A program made the position numbers and the translations under genes. Of a DNA stretch of 64,000 bases, positions 53,827-63,237 are shown one piece after another (position 1 is the stretch's first letter; each line of letters opens with the position of its first letter). Under the pieces are notes generated by a model that made no database searches, was not told the DNA's origin, and worked only from the letters and a program-made list of their open reading frames with translations. Origin of the DNA: Cryomorpha sp963741985 (GTDB lineage: Bacteria; Bacteroidota; Bacteroidia; Flavobacteriales_D; Cryomorphaceae); the NCBI GenBank assembly GCA_963741985.1, contig CAVUKD010000002.1:1240001-1304000 (forward strand). The letters run 5' to 3'.

Positions 53827-53858
53827 AACGGCGCAGCCCTCATGAGTTCCTTTAAAAA
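53827..53858 (+). repeat. Short direct repeat, copy B
   Basis: Second copy of the 53777-53808 repeat, with TT replaced by GC after AAACGGC. Confidence 0.7.
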
Positions 53859-53873
53859 TTAACACGATACGAA

Positions 53874-53924
53874 AAATCCGCTCGAGACCTCAAAGAAACC
53901 CTACAGTTGAAAAATTGTAGGGTT
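53874..53924 (+). repeat. tRNA-Cys 3'-end duplicate 2 with terminator
   Basis: AAATCCGCTCGAGACCTCA, 19 bases identical to 53492-53510, followed by the same AACCCTACA/TGTAGGGTT hairpin (53897-53924) and T run, about 207 bases after duplicate 1. Both duplicates are followed some 90 bases later by GGAGTTGAACCG or GGGAGTTGAACCG, so the repeated unit is longer than the tRNA piece. The stretch from here to 54083 contains no gene I can support. Confidence 0.8.
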
Positions 53925-54083
53925 TTTCTTTGGAAGAAGGAATTTGAAGATAGATACTTTAGGGGAGTTGAACCGGTTAAACCCCAGATGTTACTAATTA
54001 AAGTAACGGATCCAACTCAATTGGAGACTGGTGTATTTTTCGGAGCGCGATTTGGTAATAACTTCGTGCGTAGTAATATCTCT

Positions 54084-54659
54084 TTAAGAATATATTTTTG
54101 GAACTGATTTTGGAAAACCGAATCTCAACGCAACTTCGCGTGCCCTATTCTTACGGTTGAAATAGCGCAGTCCGATACGCGCTGAAGGGGTTGCGAAGGA
54201 TTTCGAATTGGAAAAAAAACCATAAATATCGTATTCGTATCCAAGACCAATACCTATCCCAATTTTTTTGCTGGATTCAAATGTGGAGAGGGCTCCATAA
54301 TCGAGCTGAATATAAATGGGTATGCGGAGATCTCCAACTAAAGTTGTACCCTCACCTCGTGTGTAAAGCATAATTCCAATTCCCGAACTGCTCGCGGCAC
54401 TCAAGGCTAAATCTGAATTAAAAACGTGTAAATTGTACTTCAACTCTGCTGAAGCGGAGAAAAGACTGAAACCTGTTTCGACCTTGAATCCTTCACCATT
54501 TGCACCAATTCCTTCAGGTCGTACAAATAAAAAGTCAGAACAAAAGCTAAGACCATATCCATGCATTAATTTTTGTGAAAACGCCTGGAAACTGTTCAGC
54601 TCAAAAAAGCAAAACAGGAACATTGAAAATATTCCAATTTTGGTATTCTTAAAACTCAC
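54084..54659 (-). CDS. Exported hypothetical protein, possible outer-membrane beta-barrel
   Basis: A 191-residue protein with a signal peptide (hydrophobic core about residues 9-25, cleavage near AFSQ). The mature part alternates polar and hydrophobic residues in strands (GIGIGLGYEYDIYGFF, SARIGLRYF, EVALRFGF), as in small eight-stranded barrels. Family not recognised. The start is GTG at 54659. Confidence 0.6.
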   Translation of the reverse strand: MSFKNTKIGIFSMFLFCFFELNSFQAFSQKLMHGYGLSFCSDFLFVRPEGIGANGEGFKVETGFSLFSASAELKYNLHVFNSDLALSAASSSGIGIMLYTRGEGTTLVGDLRIPIYIQLDYGALSTFESSKKIGIGIGLGYEYDIYGFFSNSKSFATPSARIGLRYFNRKNRAREVALRFGFPKSVPKIYS

Positions 54660-54786
54660 AAGGAAATTTTTCTAAAATAGCGCAATAATACGGAAATAAG
54701 CTATTTGATGAAAATATTTCATTAGTCTGGCATTTTCTAAAATCGATCCACTTATTTTAAAACCACCATTTGAAAAGCTAATACAT

Positions 54787-54820
54787 AAAAAAAACCTTTA
54801 CCGCTTTCGCAACAAAGGTT
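54787..54820 (-). terminator. Intrinsic terminator after tRNA-Arg
   Basis: On the minus strand AACCTTT and AAAGGTT form a 7-bp stem followed by a run of eight T residues, directly 3' of tRNA-Arg. Confidence 0.75.
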
Positions 54821-54828
54821 TTTCCTTG

Positions 54829-54902
54829 TGACCCGGGAGGGGTTCGAACCCCCAACCATCAGAGCCGAAATCTGATATTCTATCCAGTTGAACTACCGAG
54901 CC
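54829..54902 (-). tRNA. tRNA-Arg (TCG)
   Basis: A 74-nt cloverleaf on the minus strand. Acceptor GGCTCGG/CCGGGTC with two G-T pairs, D stem GTTC/GAAT, anticodon stem TCAGA/TCTGA with loop TTTCGGC (TCG, template bases 54866-54868), T stem GGGGG/CCCTC, discriminator A, CCA not encoded. Reads CGA and perhaps other CGN codons by wobble. Confidence 0.88.
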
Positions 54903-55018
54903 ATTGTAAACGCAAATGTAAGGCTTTCATCCAATTTTTAGTTCCCTTTTTTGCAAATTTCTGTGCGGAGTATATGAATTCCCGTTATTTTGCGTTTACT
55001 TTTCGGAATCAATCAAGA

Positions 55019-57361
55019 ATGAAGTATATAAAACCGCTTATTTCTACTTTGCTGCTCATTGGATGGGCTTTTGGCGCGTTTGCTCAAAATGCGATCGGTG
55101 AGTGGAAAGATTATCTCAACTACACCCGTTCTATCGACGTAGTAGTGCTCCATCAAAGAGTATTTGTGACAAACAATAACGCTGTATTTGTCTATAATAC
55201 TCAAGATAACAGTCTCGAAAGGCTCAATAAAATCACTGGTCTCTCAGGTGTAGGGATCTTTTCACTCTCTGCAGATACCGATCAGAACCTCGTTATTGTG
55301 GGTTATGAAGACGGGAATATGGATATTTTGGAAAACGGTGAAATTTCAAATTTTGCCGAAATAAAGAATAGTACGATAGTAGGCGATAAAGCTATACGCC
55401 AAATCACTTTTAATGGCAATGCCGCGTACATTTCTACCGGTGTGGGCATTTTAGAATTCGATCTCACCAAAAGGGAAGTAAGCGATACATACGGAATTGC
55501 GCCGGAAGGAAATCTCTCTATAAATGAAACGGCAATTCTAAACGATACCCTCTATGCGGCTACTGAAGAAGGATTGTACAAAGGGTCAATCAACGATGAT
55601 TTGACCATTTTTTCCAATTGGCACCTCGATATTTCTACACCCTCACCCTTTATTGAAGTGCGCAATTGTGCCGCTCACGAGGGAAAGCTATTTATAAACA
55701 TTCCCGCAGCGAGCGTCCCGGGATTATATCTACGGAATCCGGACTATTCTTGGCAAAATGTAAATAATACTCCCTATATTTTTTCTTTGGAATCATCACC
55801 TGCAGGTGTAGTATATTCTGAGAGTTATGTTGCGGGAATGAAATCATTAGATGGTATAAATGACGCAATCAAAATCTATAACTACGGATCGCTGGATGTG
55901 ACGATAAGAGGAATTACTTCCGATGCATCCGGAACCCTTTGGCTGGCCGACACAGAGTATGGATTAGTGCGGTATAATTCGGCAGACGATTATGAATTTA
56001 TTGCTCCCGACGGACCCGCTACGAACAAATCTTTTGATATTGACTTTTATGATGATCAACTCTGGATTACTTCCGGACAACCCAACCGACCCGGAAATTG
56101 GAATAATAGCTTTAAGATCGATGGATTTTATGGATTTTTAAATGATAATTGGTACAATTTGACGATTCCCAATTACCCGATACTCTTGGATAAGCTTTTC
56201 TTTGACTCCCCAAAAATTTATATCGATCGTCTGGATCCAACCCGCGTATTTGCCGGGTCGATGTTTAGCGGATTTTTAGAAATTAAGAATGCGGAAATCA
56301 CAAAGTTTTATGATGATTCAAATACATCTCTTGGTGAAAGACCGGGCTATCCTCGCGATGATGGAGAGCTTTATATCGGGGTAGCCGGATTTGTGCGCGA
56401 TCAAAAGAAAAATCTCTGGGTGACTAATCCTTATGCTGACAAACCGCTCTCTGTCGAAACTGAATCGGGTGTCTGGAAAAGTTTTTCACTCTTGGGTCAG
56501 AATGGATTAGGCACAAATAAATTGCTAACAGATATTGTCATAGATGACTTAAATCAAAAATGGGCGATTGTTAACAGGGGAGGAGTTATTGTATTTGATG
56601 AAGGGGAATCCATTATAGATGAATCAGACGATAAGCTACGGCTTATGACCGCCGAAACAGGTAGTGGTGGACTTCCTTCAAATGAAGTGCTCTGCATAAG
56701 CAAGGATCTGGACGGTGAAATGTGGGTGGGTACAACGGATGGAATAGGTGTTTTTTACGCCCCTTTCGATGCTTTGACAAGTAATTTTAGCGATGCTCGA
56801 CGCATTTTAATTCAGCAAAATGGGGTGTATCAATATCTTCTCGAAGGCCAATCAGTTAGCTCCATTGCTATAGATGGTGCCAATCGAAAATGGATTGGAA
56901 CTTTCAGTGCAGGTGTATTTTTACTTTCGCAAGACGGTACAGAGGAGATTCAACGGTTTACTGCCGAAAACAGTCCACTGCTCAGCAATGTAGTAAACGA
57001 TATTGCTATAAATCCGGAAACGGGAGAAGTTTTCTTTGCTACCGAAGATGGTGTAGTGTCTTATATTTCAGATGCCACTGAAGGAGAATCTGCAAACAAT
57101 TGTACCACCGTTTATCCCAACCCGGTGCGTGAAAACTATACGGGCCCTATTGCTATTACAGGCCTCAGCCGCGATAGTGAAGTACGCATTACCGATACAC
57201 GTGGCAACATGATATTCAGCACTATTTCTAATGGAGGAAAAGCTATTTGGGATGGTAAAAACACGGATGGTCAGCGTGTTGCTACAGGTGTTTATTTTGC
57301 CCTGTCGGCAAATAAAGATGGGAGCTCATCTTGTGTAAGTAAGATTTTGGTAATCAAGTAA
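55019..57361 (+). CDS. porZ: PorZ-like beta-propeller protein of type IX secretion
   Basis: A 780-residue exported protein. The signal peptide runs from MKYIKPLIS to about residue 22 (AFAQ). The opening IGEWKDYLNYTRSIDV and two seven-bladed-propeller-like repeat regions (VFVYNTQDNSLERLNKITGLSG and similar) fit PorZ. The last 85 residues are a type IX sorting domain (TVYPNPVRENYTGPIAITGL to SKILVIK). PorZ helps attach cargo to anionic lipopolysaccharide at the surface in Porphyromonas. The position before recO is conserved in Flavobacteriales. The ATG at 55019 gives the correct signal peptide; an earlier ATG 15 codons upstream would spoil it. Confidence 0.85.
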   Translation: MKYIKPLISTLLLIGWAFGAFAQNAIGEWKDYLNYTRSIDVVVLHQRVFVTNNNAVFVYNTQDNSLERLNKITGLSGVGIFSLSADTDQNLVIVGYEDGNMDILENGEISNFAEIKNSTIVGDKAIRQITFNGNAAYISTGVGILEFDLTKREVSDTYGIAPEGNLSINETAILNDTLYAATEEGLYKGSINDDLTIFSNWHLDISTPSPFIEVRNCAAHEGKLFINIPAASVPGLYLRNPDYSWQNVNNTPYIFSLESSPAGVVYSESYVAGMKSLDGINDAIKIYNYGSLDVTIRGITSDASGTLWLADTEYGLVRYNSADDYEFIAPDGPATNKSFDIDFYDDQLWITSGQPNRPGNWNNSFKIDGFYGFLNDNWYNLTIPNYPILLDKLFFDSPKIYIDRLDPTRVFAGSMFSGFLEIKNAEITKFYDDSNTSLGERPGYPRDDGELYIGVAGFVRDQKKNLWVTNPYADKPLSVETESGVWKSFSLLGQNGLGTNKLLTDIVIDDLNQKWAIVNRGGVIVFDEGESIIDESDDKLRLMTAETGSGGLPSNEVLCISKDLDGEMWVGTTDGIGVFYAPFDALTSNFSDARRILIQQNGVYQYLLEGQSVSSIAIDGANRKWIGTFSAGVFLLSQDGTEEIQRFTAENSPLLSNVVNDIAINPETGEVFFATEDGVVSYISDATEGESANNCTTVYPNPVRENYTGPIAITGLSRDSEVRITDTRGNMIFSTISNGGKAIWDGKNTDGQRVATGVYFALSANKDGSSSCVSKILVIK

Positions 57362-58089
57362 TGTTTGTCAATACCGATGGAATAATTCTTAAAAAGGTTG
57401 CCTATTCGAGCTCCTCGGCGATTGTAACCATATATACCCAACGCTTTGGTCAATGCCCCTTTATGGTGCGTGGCTTGGGGAAAAAAGGAGGGAGATCTGC
57501 AGCGCTGCAACCGCTTTCAAGAGTGGAAATTGACTGTACTTATCGTGAGAAAAATCAAGTCCAGAGCCTTTCTGCAATATCGTTGAAGCCAGACTCATGT
57601 ATACTTCGACACCCCATGAAAGGTGCAATATCAATGTTTCTCGCCGAGATGCTCTATAAATCCCTGCGAGAAGAATCGCCTGATCCCGATCTTTTTAGTT
57701 TCTTGGATTATGCCATTGATTTTTTTGAAAAAGATGGTTTTTCACCCAATTTTCATCTAATCTTTTTGATGAATCTTACAAAATTCTTTGGCTTTTTTCC
57801 TTCTGGGAAATGGACTTCGGAAAAATGCTACTTCGATCTGCTCAACGGAAGTTTCACCAGCGATGAAAATGCCTCACTTCATATGCTTGGCGCAAAAGAA
57901 GCAGCTTCCTTTTTCGAATTGACTACTTCGAATTTTGAATCGAAACTTATTTTTGAGAATCTGCTCAGAAGGAATCTGCTTAAAACGATGGTAGAGTTTT
58001 ATCAAATACATCTGGAAGGTTTGGGTGAAATAAAATCCCTTCCTATTTTGATCGAAATATTTTCAGGTCATTCGGAGAATCCAACTTAA
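57361..58089 (+). CDS. recO: DNA repair protein RecO
   Basis: A 242-residue recombination mediator that, with RecR, loads RecA on SSB-coated DNA. The N-terminal OB fold begins with the typical DGIILKKVAYSSSSAIVTIYT; the C-terminal part is helical. The zinc-finger cysteines of some RecO proteins are absent. The start overlaps the porZ stop by one base (TAATG). Confidence 0.9.
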   Translation: MFVNTDGIILKKVAYSSSSAIVTIYTQRFGQCPFMVRGLGKKGGRSAALQPLSRVEIDCTYREKNQVQSLSAISLKPDSCILRHPMKGAISMFLAEMLYKSLREESPDPDLFSFLDYAIDFFEKDGFSPNFHLIFLMNLTKFFGFFPSGKWTSEKCYFDLLNGSFTSDENASLHMLGAKEAASFFELTTSNFESKLIFENLLRRNLLKTMVEFYQIHLEGLGEIKSLPILIEIFSGHSENPT

Positions 58090-58153
58090 CTTAGCCGTAA
58101 ATCGTGGAACCAATTCTTTGAAAGCTACTCTTTTTTTGGATCACTTTACTTTA

Positions 58154-60241
58154 ATGAACACCCGCAATATGAATACAGAAAATACGGATATACAAGTGAA
58201 TACGCCCAAAGCCCCGAGAAAGCCGGTTGAGCATACGAATTTTAGCAAAAGCCGAACCGATAATTATTTTTGGTTGCGTGAACGCGAGAATCCAGAGGTT
58301 ATAGAATATCTCAATTCTGAAAATGCATTCGCGGATCAAGAGCTTGCTGATGTGAAGGAGTTTCGAAGTCAGCTCTTTGATGAAATAAAAAACCGAATTG
58401 CTTCGGAAGATGCCTCAGTGCCTTATCGATCCAATGGATTTTTTTATTTCACGCGTTATGAAACCGGCAATGAGCAGCCAATTTATTGCAGAAAGCAAAT
58501 GCATACTGAAAAAGTGGAGATTATGCTCAACGCAAACGTTCTCGCGAAGAAGTATGCGTATTTTAATATTGGGAGTACGGATGTGAGTCCCGACAATACC
58601 ATACTCGCATACGGCGAGGATACCTTAAGTCGACGTATTTTCACAATTCGATTCAAGAACCTGAAAACAGGGGAATATCTTAGTGACGTACTTGAAGGAA
58701 CCACCGGAAATGTGGCCTGGGCAAAGGATAATTCTACCGTTTTCTATACCAAAAAAGATCCTGAAACGCTTCGGTCATATCAGGTATTTCGCCACAACTT
58801 GGGCGATCCTCAAGCCGGAGATGAACTGGTATTCGAAGAAAAGGATGATACCTTTGATACCTACGCATACCTATCAAAATCACGTGACTATATATTTATT
58901 GGCTCGACAAGTACGCTCACCACTGAATATCAATTTTTGTCGGCTGACAAACCGTTAGGCACTTTTGAAATAGTGCAGTCCCGCCTACGCGGATTGGAGT
59001 ATCATCCGTACCAAATGGGAGATAATTTTTATATTCTCAACAATGGTGAGGGGGCTAAGAATTTTAAACTTTCCAAGACATCAATCGCGAACTCTGGTCG
59101 TGAAAATTGGGTGGATGTGATTGGGCATCGTGATGACGTTTTTCTCGGTGGTGTGGAACTTTTTACAAAATACCTGGTTCTTGAGGAACGTTCTAACGGC
59201 CTCATTAAACTTCGGGTAATGCCTTGGAAGAATACGCAAAACGACCATTATATTTCCTTTAAGGATCCGACTTATATGGCTTATATATCCACAAATGAGG
59301 AGATGGATTCTGATACATTGAGATATGGTTATACGTCGCTAACGACACCCAATTCCATTTTTGATTACAACATGGAAACCAAGGATTCGAAACGGATGAA
59401 GCAACAGGAGGTAATAGGCACTTTCGATCCGGATAACTATACTTCAGAACGTATTTTTGCCGAAGGCCGCGACGGAACGCAAATTCCGGTTTCCATTGTT
59501 TACCGAAAGGGATTCAAAAAGGATGGTACAAAACCACTCTTGCTCTATGGATACGGATCATACGGCGTGAATATGGACGCCTACTTCAGCTCTCAACGCC
59601 TCAGTCTTCTCGATCGTGGTTTTGCTTTTGCAATAGCACACATACGCGGTGGTCAGGAAATGGGACGGGATTGGTATGAAAATGGAAAACTACTGAAGAA
59701 AAAGAATACATTTTACGACTTTATCGATTGTGGTAAAGCATTGATATCAAGGAGCTATACTTCTTCAGCACATCTTTATGCCATGGGAGGAAGTGCAGGG
59801 GGATTGTTGATGGGAGCCATAATAAATATGGCGCCGGAAATGTGGAATGGGGTGGTGGCTCAAGTTGCGTTTGTAGACGTAATAAATACCATGCTGGATG
59901 CTTCTATTCCGCTCACTACAGGTGAATATGATGAATGGGGAAATCCGAACGAAAAGGAATATTTCGATTATATCTTGAGTTATTCGCCGTACGAAAACAT
60001 TGTGGCCCAGTCTTATCCAGCGCTTTTGATTACTACCGGACTACACGATTCCCAAGTGCAGTATTGGGAACCGGCGAAATGGGTGGCCAAATTACGCGAA
60101 CTAAAAACAGATTCAAACGAATTATTTCTGGTTACGAATATGGATGCGGGGCACGGAGGATCTTCCGGACGTTTTGAACGCTTTAAAGAAGTGGCATTGG
60201 AATACGCATTTTTATTGCGACGTGAAGGAATAAGAGAATAA
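58154..60241 (+). CDS. S9 family serine peptidase (oligopeptidase B type)
   Basis: A 695-residue prolyl-oligopeptidase-family enzyme that cuts short peptides, probably after basic residues. The N-terminal beta-propeller (about residues 60-405) is followed by the alpha/beta-hydrolase domain with the nucleophile Ser547 in GGSAGGLLMGA, the Asp in TGLHDSQVQYWEP and His667 in DAGHGG. No signal peptide is seen, so it is probably cytosolic. The ATG at 58154 is used; a TTG 12 codons upstream is possible. Confidence 0.92.
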   Translation: MNTRNMNTENTDIQVNTPKAPRKPVEHTNFSKSRTDNYFWLRERENPEVIEYLNSENAFADQELADVKEFRSQLFDEIKNRIASEDASVPYRSNGFFYFTRYETGNEQPIYCRKQMHTEKVEIMLNANVLAKKYAYFNIGSTDVSPDNTILAYGEDTLSRRIFTIRFKNLKTGEYLSDVLEGTTGNVAWAKDNSTVFYTKKDPETLRSYQVFRHNLGDPQAGDELVFEEKDDTFDTYAYLSKSRDYIFIGSTSTLTTEYQFLSADKPLGTFEIVQSRLRGLEYHPYQMGDNFYILNNGEGAKNFKLSKTSIANSGRENWVDVIGHRDDVFLGGVELFTKYLVLEERSNGLIKLRVMPWKNTQNDHYISFKDPTYMAYISTNEEMDSDTLRYGYTSLTTPNSIFDYNMETKDSKRMKQQEVIGTFDPDNYTSERIFAEGRDGTQIPVSIVYRKGFKKDGTKPLLLYGYGSYGVNMDAYFSSQRLSLLDRGFAFAIAHIRGGQEMGRDWYENGKLLKKKNTFYDFIDCGKALISRSYTSSAHLYAMGGSAGGLLMGAIINMAPEMWNGVVAQVAFVDVINTMLDASIPLTTGEYDEWGNPNEKEYFDYILSYSPYENIVAQSYPALLITTGLHDSQVQYWEPAKWVAKLRELKTDSNELFLVTNMDAGHGGSSGRFERFKEVALEYAFLLRREGIRE

Positions 60242-60255
60242 GATACGGAGAGAAA

Positions 60256-60495
60256 TCAGAGAATAGGCTCTACACCGAGAATGTCTTCAATTTGCAGTTT
60301 TAGGAGTTTTTCCTGTTCCACCGGAATTGTATTCCGTTCATTCATCAATTTCTTATGCTCAATAAAACTTGCAAAATAAATGGCCTTGTCGGTTTCCGAA
60401 AGATCTTTCCAGAGAACACCAAACACTTCTTTACCCGACCGCAATTTGATCTTGCAGTGATGATGAAAAAACGATTGTAAATCCGAGTAATTCAT
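60256..60495 (-). CDS. Small hypothetical protein with possible Sm-like core
   Basis: A 79-residue soluble protein. The segment KIKLRSGKEVFGVLW (about residues 15-29) resembles the Sm1 strand pattern of Sm/Hfq-like folds (K-L-x-S-G-x-x-V-x-G). No Sm2 motif is obvious, so this is a weak hint only. The second half is a charged helix. Convergent with the peptidase gene; an ATG at 60495 gives the only sensible start. Function unknown. Confidence 0.6.
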   Translation of the reverse strand: MNYSDLQSFFHHHCKIKLRSGKEVFGVLWKDLSETDKAIYFASFIEHKKLMNERNTIPVEQEKLLKLQIEDILGVEPIL

Positions 60496-60575
60496 AGCAC
60501 ATTATTACCGACTAAAGGTGCGACTTCTAAATTAGAAAAACCACTTTAAGCGTCTAATTTTTTCAACAAATCGAA

Positions 60576-61607
60576 CTATTTCCCTTTTTCGGGGAATTTT
60601 ACTGATTTCAAAACGGCTTCTACTTCTCTGATATATTCGCGTTTGGGAAATCTCGGCGCGAACACAAACCCCGAGATAGAAATGATTTCACTGCCATCAT
60701 TTGAAGTGGTGGAAAGATCTAAAAAAGGACCTCCCATAAAGTAGTTTTCAGTTTTCCAAAGTCCGCGAGTGAAGACCGTATAGCGATCGTTGAGGTGGAT
60801 CGTTTTTGAAATAGGAGGGAGGCGATATTCCGTGATCATGAAAGTTCCTTTTTTTGGACCGGGAACATATTTTTCCAACATGGTATCCCTTACAGTTAGA
60901 AGATTTTTAGTTGTGAAAGCTGAATCCGACGTATAAGGATAGCGGAAAATGAAGAACCCCTGAGTAATATCATGTGGAGTATTACCTAAATATTTCACCC
61001 TTTCTCGCTTCAACCACAAAAAGTCATTTTCGTTTACCGCTATTTCGCAATCTTTTGGAATACTAATTTGAAAACCGAATTTCTTCTTTATAAAAGCTTC
61101 TAAGCTGTCATTACTGTAGGCTCTGTACTGATCTTGTAATCTATCTACTTCCGTATTGTTTATGAGGGTTGTTATTTTTGAGAAACCGGTCTCCAAGAGC
61201 TTGTCAAAAGCGGCTTCATCTGGAGCCAAAACTTGGAAATACAGCTGACCGTTACTCCATTTATCCTTTTCATAAGCTATTTTGCTTTCACCTCCCGAGT
61301 CGGCTCCGATTACAACACGCAAAATATTACGGTGCTGCTTAAGCATATTGCTCATTTCATTTGGCGCAAAATGTAATAATTTGAATGAAGGTTCACCTTG
61401 TGGTAGTTCGGGATAATACTTTTCTAAAACCGTTCGCAGGCTGTCACCGGGGCTCCCCAACCAGTCACTTTCGTTCATAATAACCAATATCTCGCCTGGT
61501 TCTCCCGAAAAGCGCGGTAATCTTCGGTGGCCTCCTTCATTAGAACAACTTGAAAAACATATGGTTACCAAGAGTAGAAGGCCGAAAAGGCGAAGATTTG
61601 AAATCAT
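60576..61607 (-). CDS. DUF4837 family lipoprotein
   Basis: A 343-residue lipoprotein (lipobox ending FSSC, Cys21). The opening of the mature part (SGEPGEILVIMNESDWLGSPGD) and LPQGEPSFKLLHFAPNEMSNMLKQHRNIL are typical of DUF4837, a Bacteroidota family of unknown function. Its start overlaps the stop of the lytic transglycosylase gene by four bases (ATGA), pointing to an envelope-related role. Confidence 0.87.
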   Translation of the reverse strand: MISNLRLFGLLLLVTICFSSCSNEGGHRRLPRFSGEPGEILVIMNESDWLGSPGDSLRTVLEKYYPELPQGEPSFKLLHFAPNEMSNMLKQHRNILRVVIGADSGGESKIAYEKDKWSNGQLYFQVLAPDEAAFDKLLETGFSKITTLINNTEVDRLQDQYRAYSNDSLEAFIKKKFGFQISIPKDCEIAVNENDFLWLKRERVKYLGNTPHDITQGFFIFRYPYTSDSAFTTKNLLTVRDTMLEKYVPGPKKGTFMITEYRLPPISKTIHLNDRYTVFTRGLWKTENYFMGGPFLDLSTTSNDGSEIISISGFVFAPRFPKREYIREVEAVLKSVKFPEKGK

Positions 61608-63142
61608 GATGCTGGAGGAATTTTTATTTTTTGACCAGGTTTTAAGTGGTGGAAATTTAAATTACTATTTGCTTCTTTCAGATCATTAACCGATATCCCA
61701 GGATATTTGTTTGCAATGTCCCAAAGCGTATCGCCTGACTGAATAGTATGGTAAATATCTACCGCTGACTTTTCATCAGATGTCGTGCCATGCGCCGTCG
61801 TTGGTTTCTTCGATTGAGCTACGGTTTCATTTTGAGAATTAGCGGCTTCTGAAACTTTCGACTTTACCGATTTTCTGATTTCGAGTTTTTGACCAGGGTA
61901 AATATTATTTCCACGGATATCATTCCACATACGTAATTGAGATACGCCTACACCATTACGCTGCGCAATCACCCCTAATACGTCACCACGACGTACGGTA
62001 TATGTGGCTACTACGTCCTCAATAACATATCCATCAACCGATTGAGGGACTTCCTTATTGTATTGGTAAAGACTGTCTTCGTTGGCTAAATACATGCCTA
62101 TGGCTTCAACCGGGAGATATACAGCTCTGCACTTTTCACTTTCAGGAATCACATTTCGCTTTAAGCTTGGATTCAGGAGGGCTAATTCGGCTGTGCTCAC
62201 ATTTGTGAAGTGTGAGATTTGATCGAATGTAGCTTCCTGACAAACGTGAATGGTGTCGATTTGGGTATAGACAAAATCCGGAGTACGCGGATATATATTG
62301 TGTTCTGTGGCATAGTTCATGACATAATTCACAGCAATAAAGGCTGGCACGTAGCTTCGGGTTTCACGTGGTAGGTAGTCCCTGATTTTCCAGTAGTCGT
62401 GGTAGCCACCTGATCGTCGGATTGCTTTATTCACATTTCCCGGCCCTGAATTATATGCCGCAAGAACCATATTCCAATCACCGTACATTCCGTAAAGAAA
62501 GCGCATATACCTGCAAGCGGCAATCGTACTCTTGTATGGATCGCTCCGATCATCGACATATGAATCTACCTCCAGGCCATAAATTCTGCCCGTATTGTAC
62601 ATAAATTGCCATAGTCCGGATGCGCCCACCCGTGAGCGAGCCGATGCGTTCAACGCAGATTCAACTACGGCCAAATGCTTTAGCTCAAGTGGAATGTCAA
62701 ATTGATCTAGTTTCTCTTCAAAAAGTGGGTAATATAGCTCGGCGAGTCCTAAAACACGGGCGGTTACATCGCGTCTGCGATCTACATAAAGGGAAATAAA
62801 AGCTTTTACATATCGATTGTATTCCAGATTTAGAGGTGTGGCTTTGTCGAGAATATCGAGGCGGGCCTTCAAAATAGAATCGGTATATTCAGGAATAAAA
62901 TCGGACGCGTAATTATAGATATTAAGACATGCACTGTCGCCAGAAGCCATACATTGCAGGCGCTCATCAGCCCAGAGACTATCCATGGCTGCCAAAATTG
63001 GGTCATCTTGAAAGATTTGTGCTACTACTGTATCACTGGGCACGGTCAAGGAGGAATCTGTTGGAGTAGCAGCAAAACTTTCGGAAATAAAGACTACTCC
63101 CGCGAGACAAGCAAAATATTTGAGGGTTTTTCTTAAAGGCAT
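61604..63142 (-). CDS. Lytic transglycosylase with two LysM domains (MltD-like)
   Basis: A 512-residue exported peptidoglycan hydrolase. The signal peptide covers about residues 1-25 (ESFAA). The SLT domain has catalytic Glu161 in VVESALNASARS and the GASGLWQFM and AYNSGPGNV motifs. Two LysM repeats bind glycan: about residues 363-407 (YTVRRGDVLGVIAQRNGV) and 464-509 (YHTIQSGDTLWDIANKYPG). It cleaves glycan strands to give 1,6-anhydro ends. Transcribed with the DUF4837 gene. Confidence 0.93.
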   Translation of the reverse strand: MPLRKTLKYFACLAGVVFISESFAATPTDSSLTVPSDTVVAQIFQDDPILAAMDSLWADERLQCMASGDSACLNIYNYASDFIPEYTDSILKARLDILDKATPLNLEYNRYVKAFISLYVDRRRDVTARVLGLAELYYPLFEEKLDQFDIPLELKHLAVVESALNASARSRVGASGLWQFMYNTGRIYGLEVDSYVDDRSDPYKSTIAACRYMRFLYGMYGDWNMVLAAYNSGPGNVNKAIRRSGGYHDYWKIRDYLPRETRSYVPAFIAVNYVMNYATEHNIYPRTPDFVYTQIDTIHVCQEATFDQISHFTNVSTAELALLNPSLKRNVIPESEKCRAVYLPVEAIGMYLANEDSLYQYNKEVPQSVDGYVIEDVVATYTVRRGDVLGVIAQRNGVGVSQLRMWNDIRGNNIYPGQKLEIRKSVKSKVSEAANSQNETVAQSKKPTTAHGTTSDEKSAVDIYHTIQSGDTLWDIANKYPGISVNDLKEANSNLNFHHLKPGQKIKIPPAS

Positions 63143-63237
63143 TCCATTGTGTTTAAGGGTTGTTATTTTCTACGATAACAAATCCAGAAAGTTAGGCAAA
63201 TGACCAGAAAAAAAGCACGTTTCCGAACCCTAATTCC

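Noticed and set aside
53907..54107. 66-codon frame downstream of the second tRNA-Cys duplicate
   Set aside because: Begins inside a terminator hairpin and overlaps the convergent 54084 gene; no recognisable pattern.
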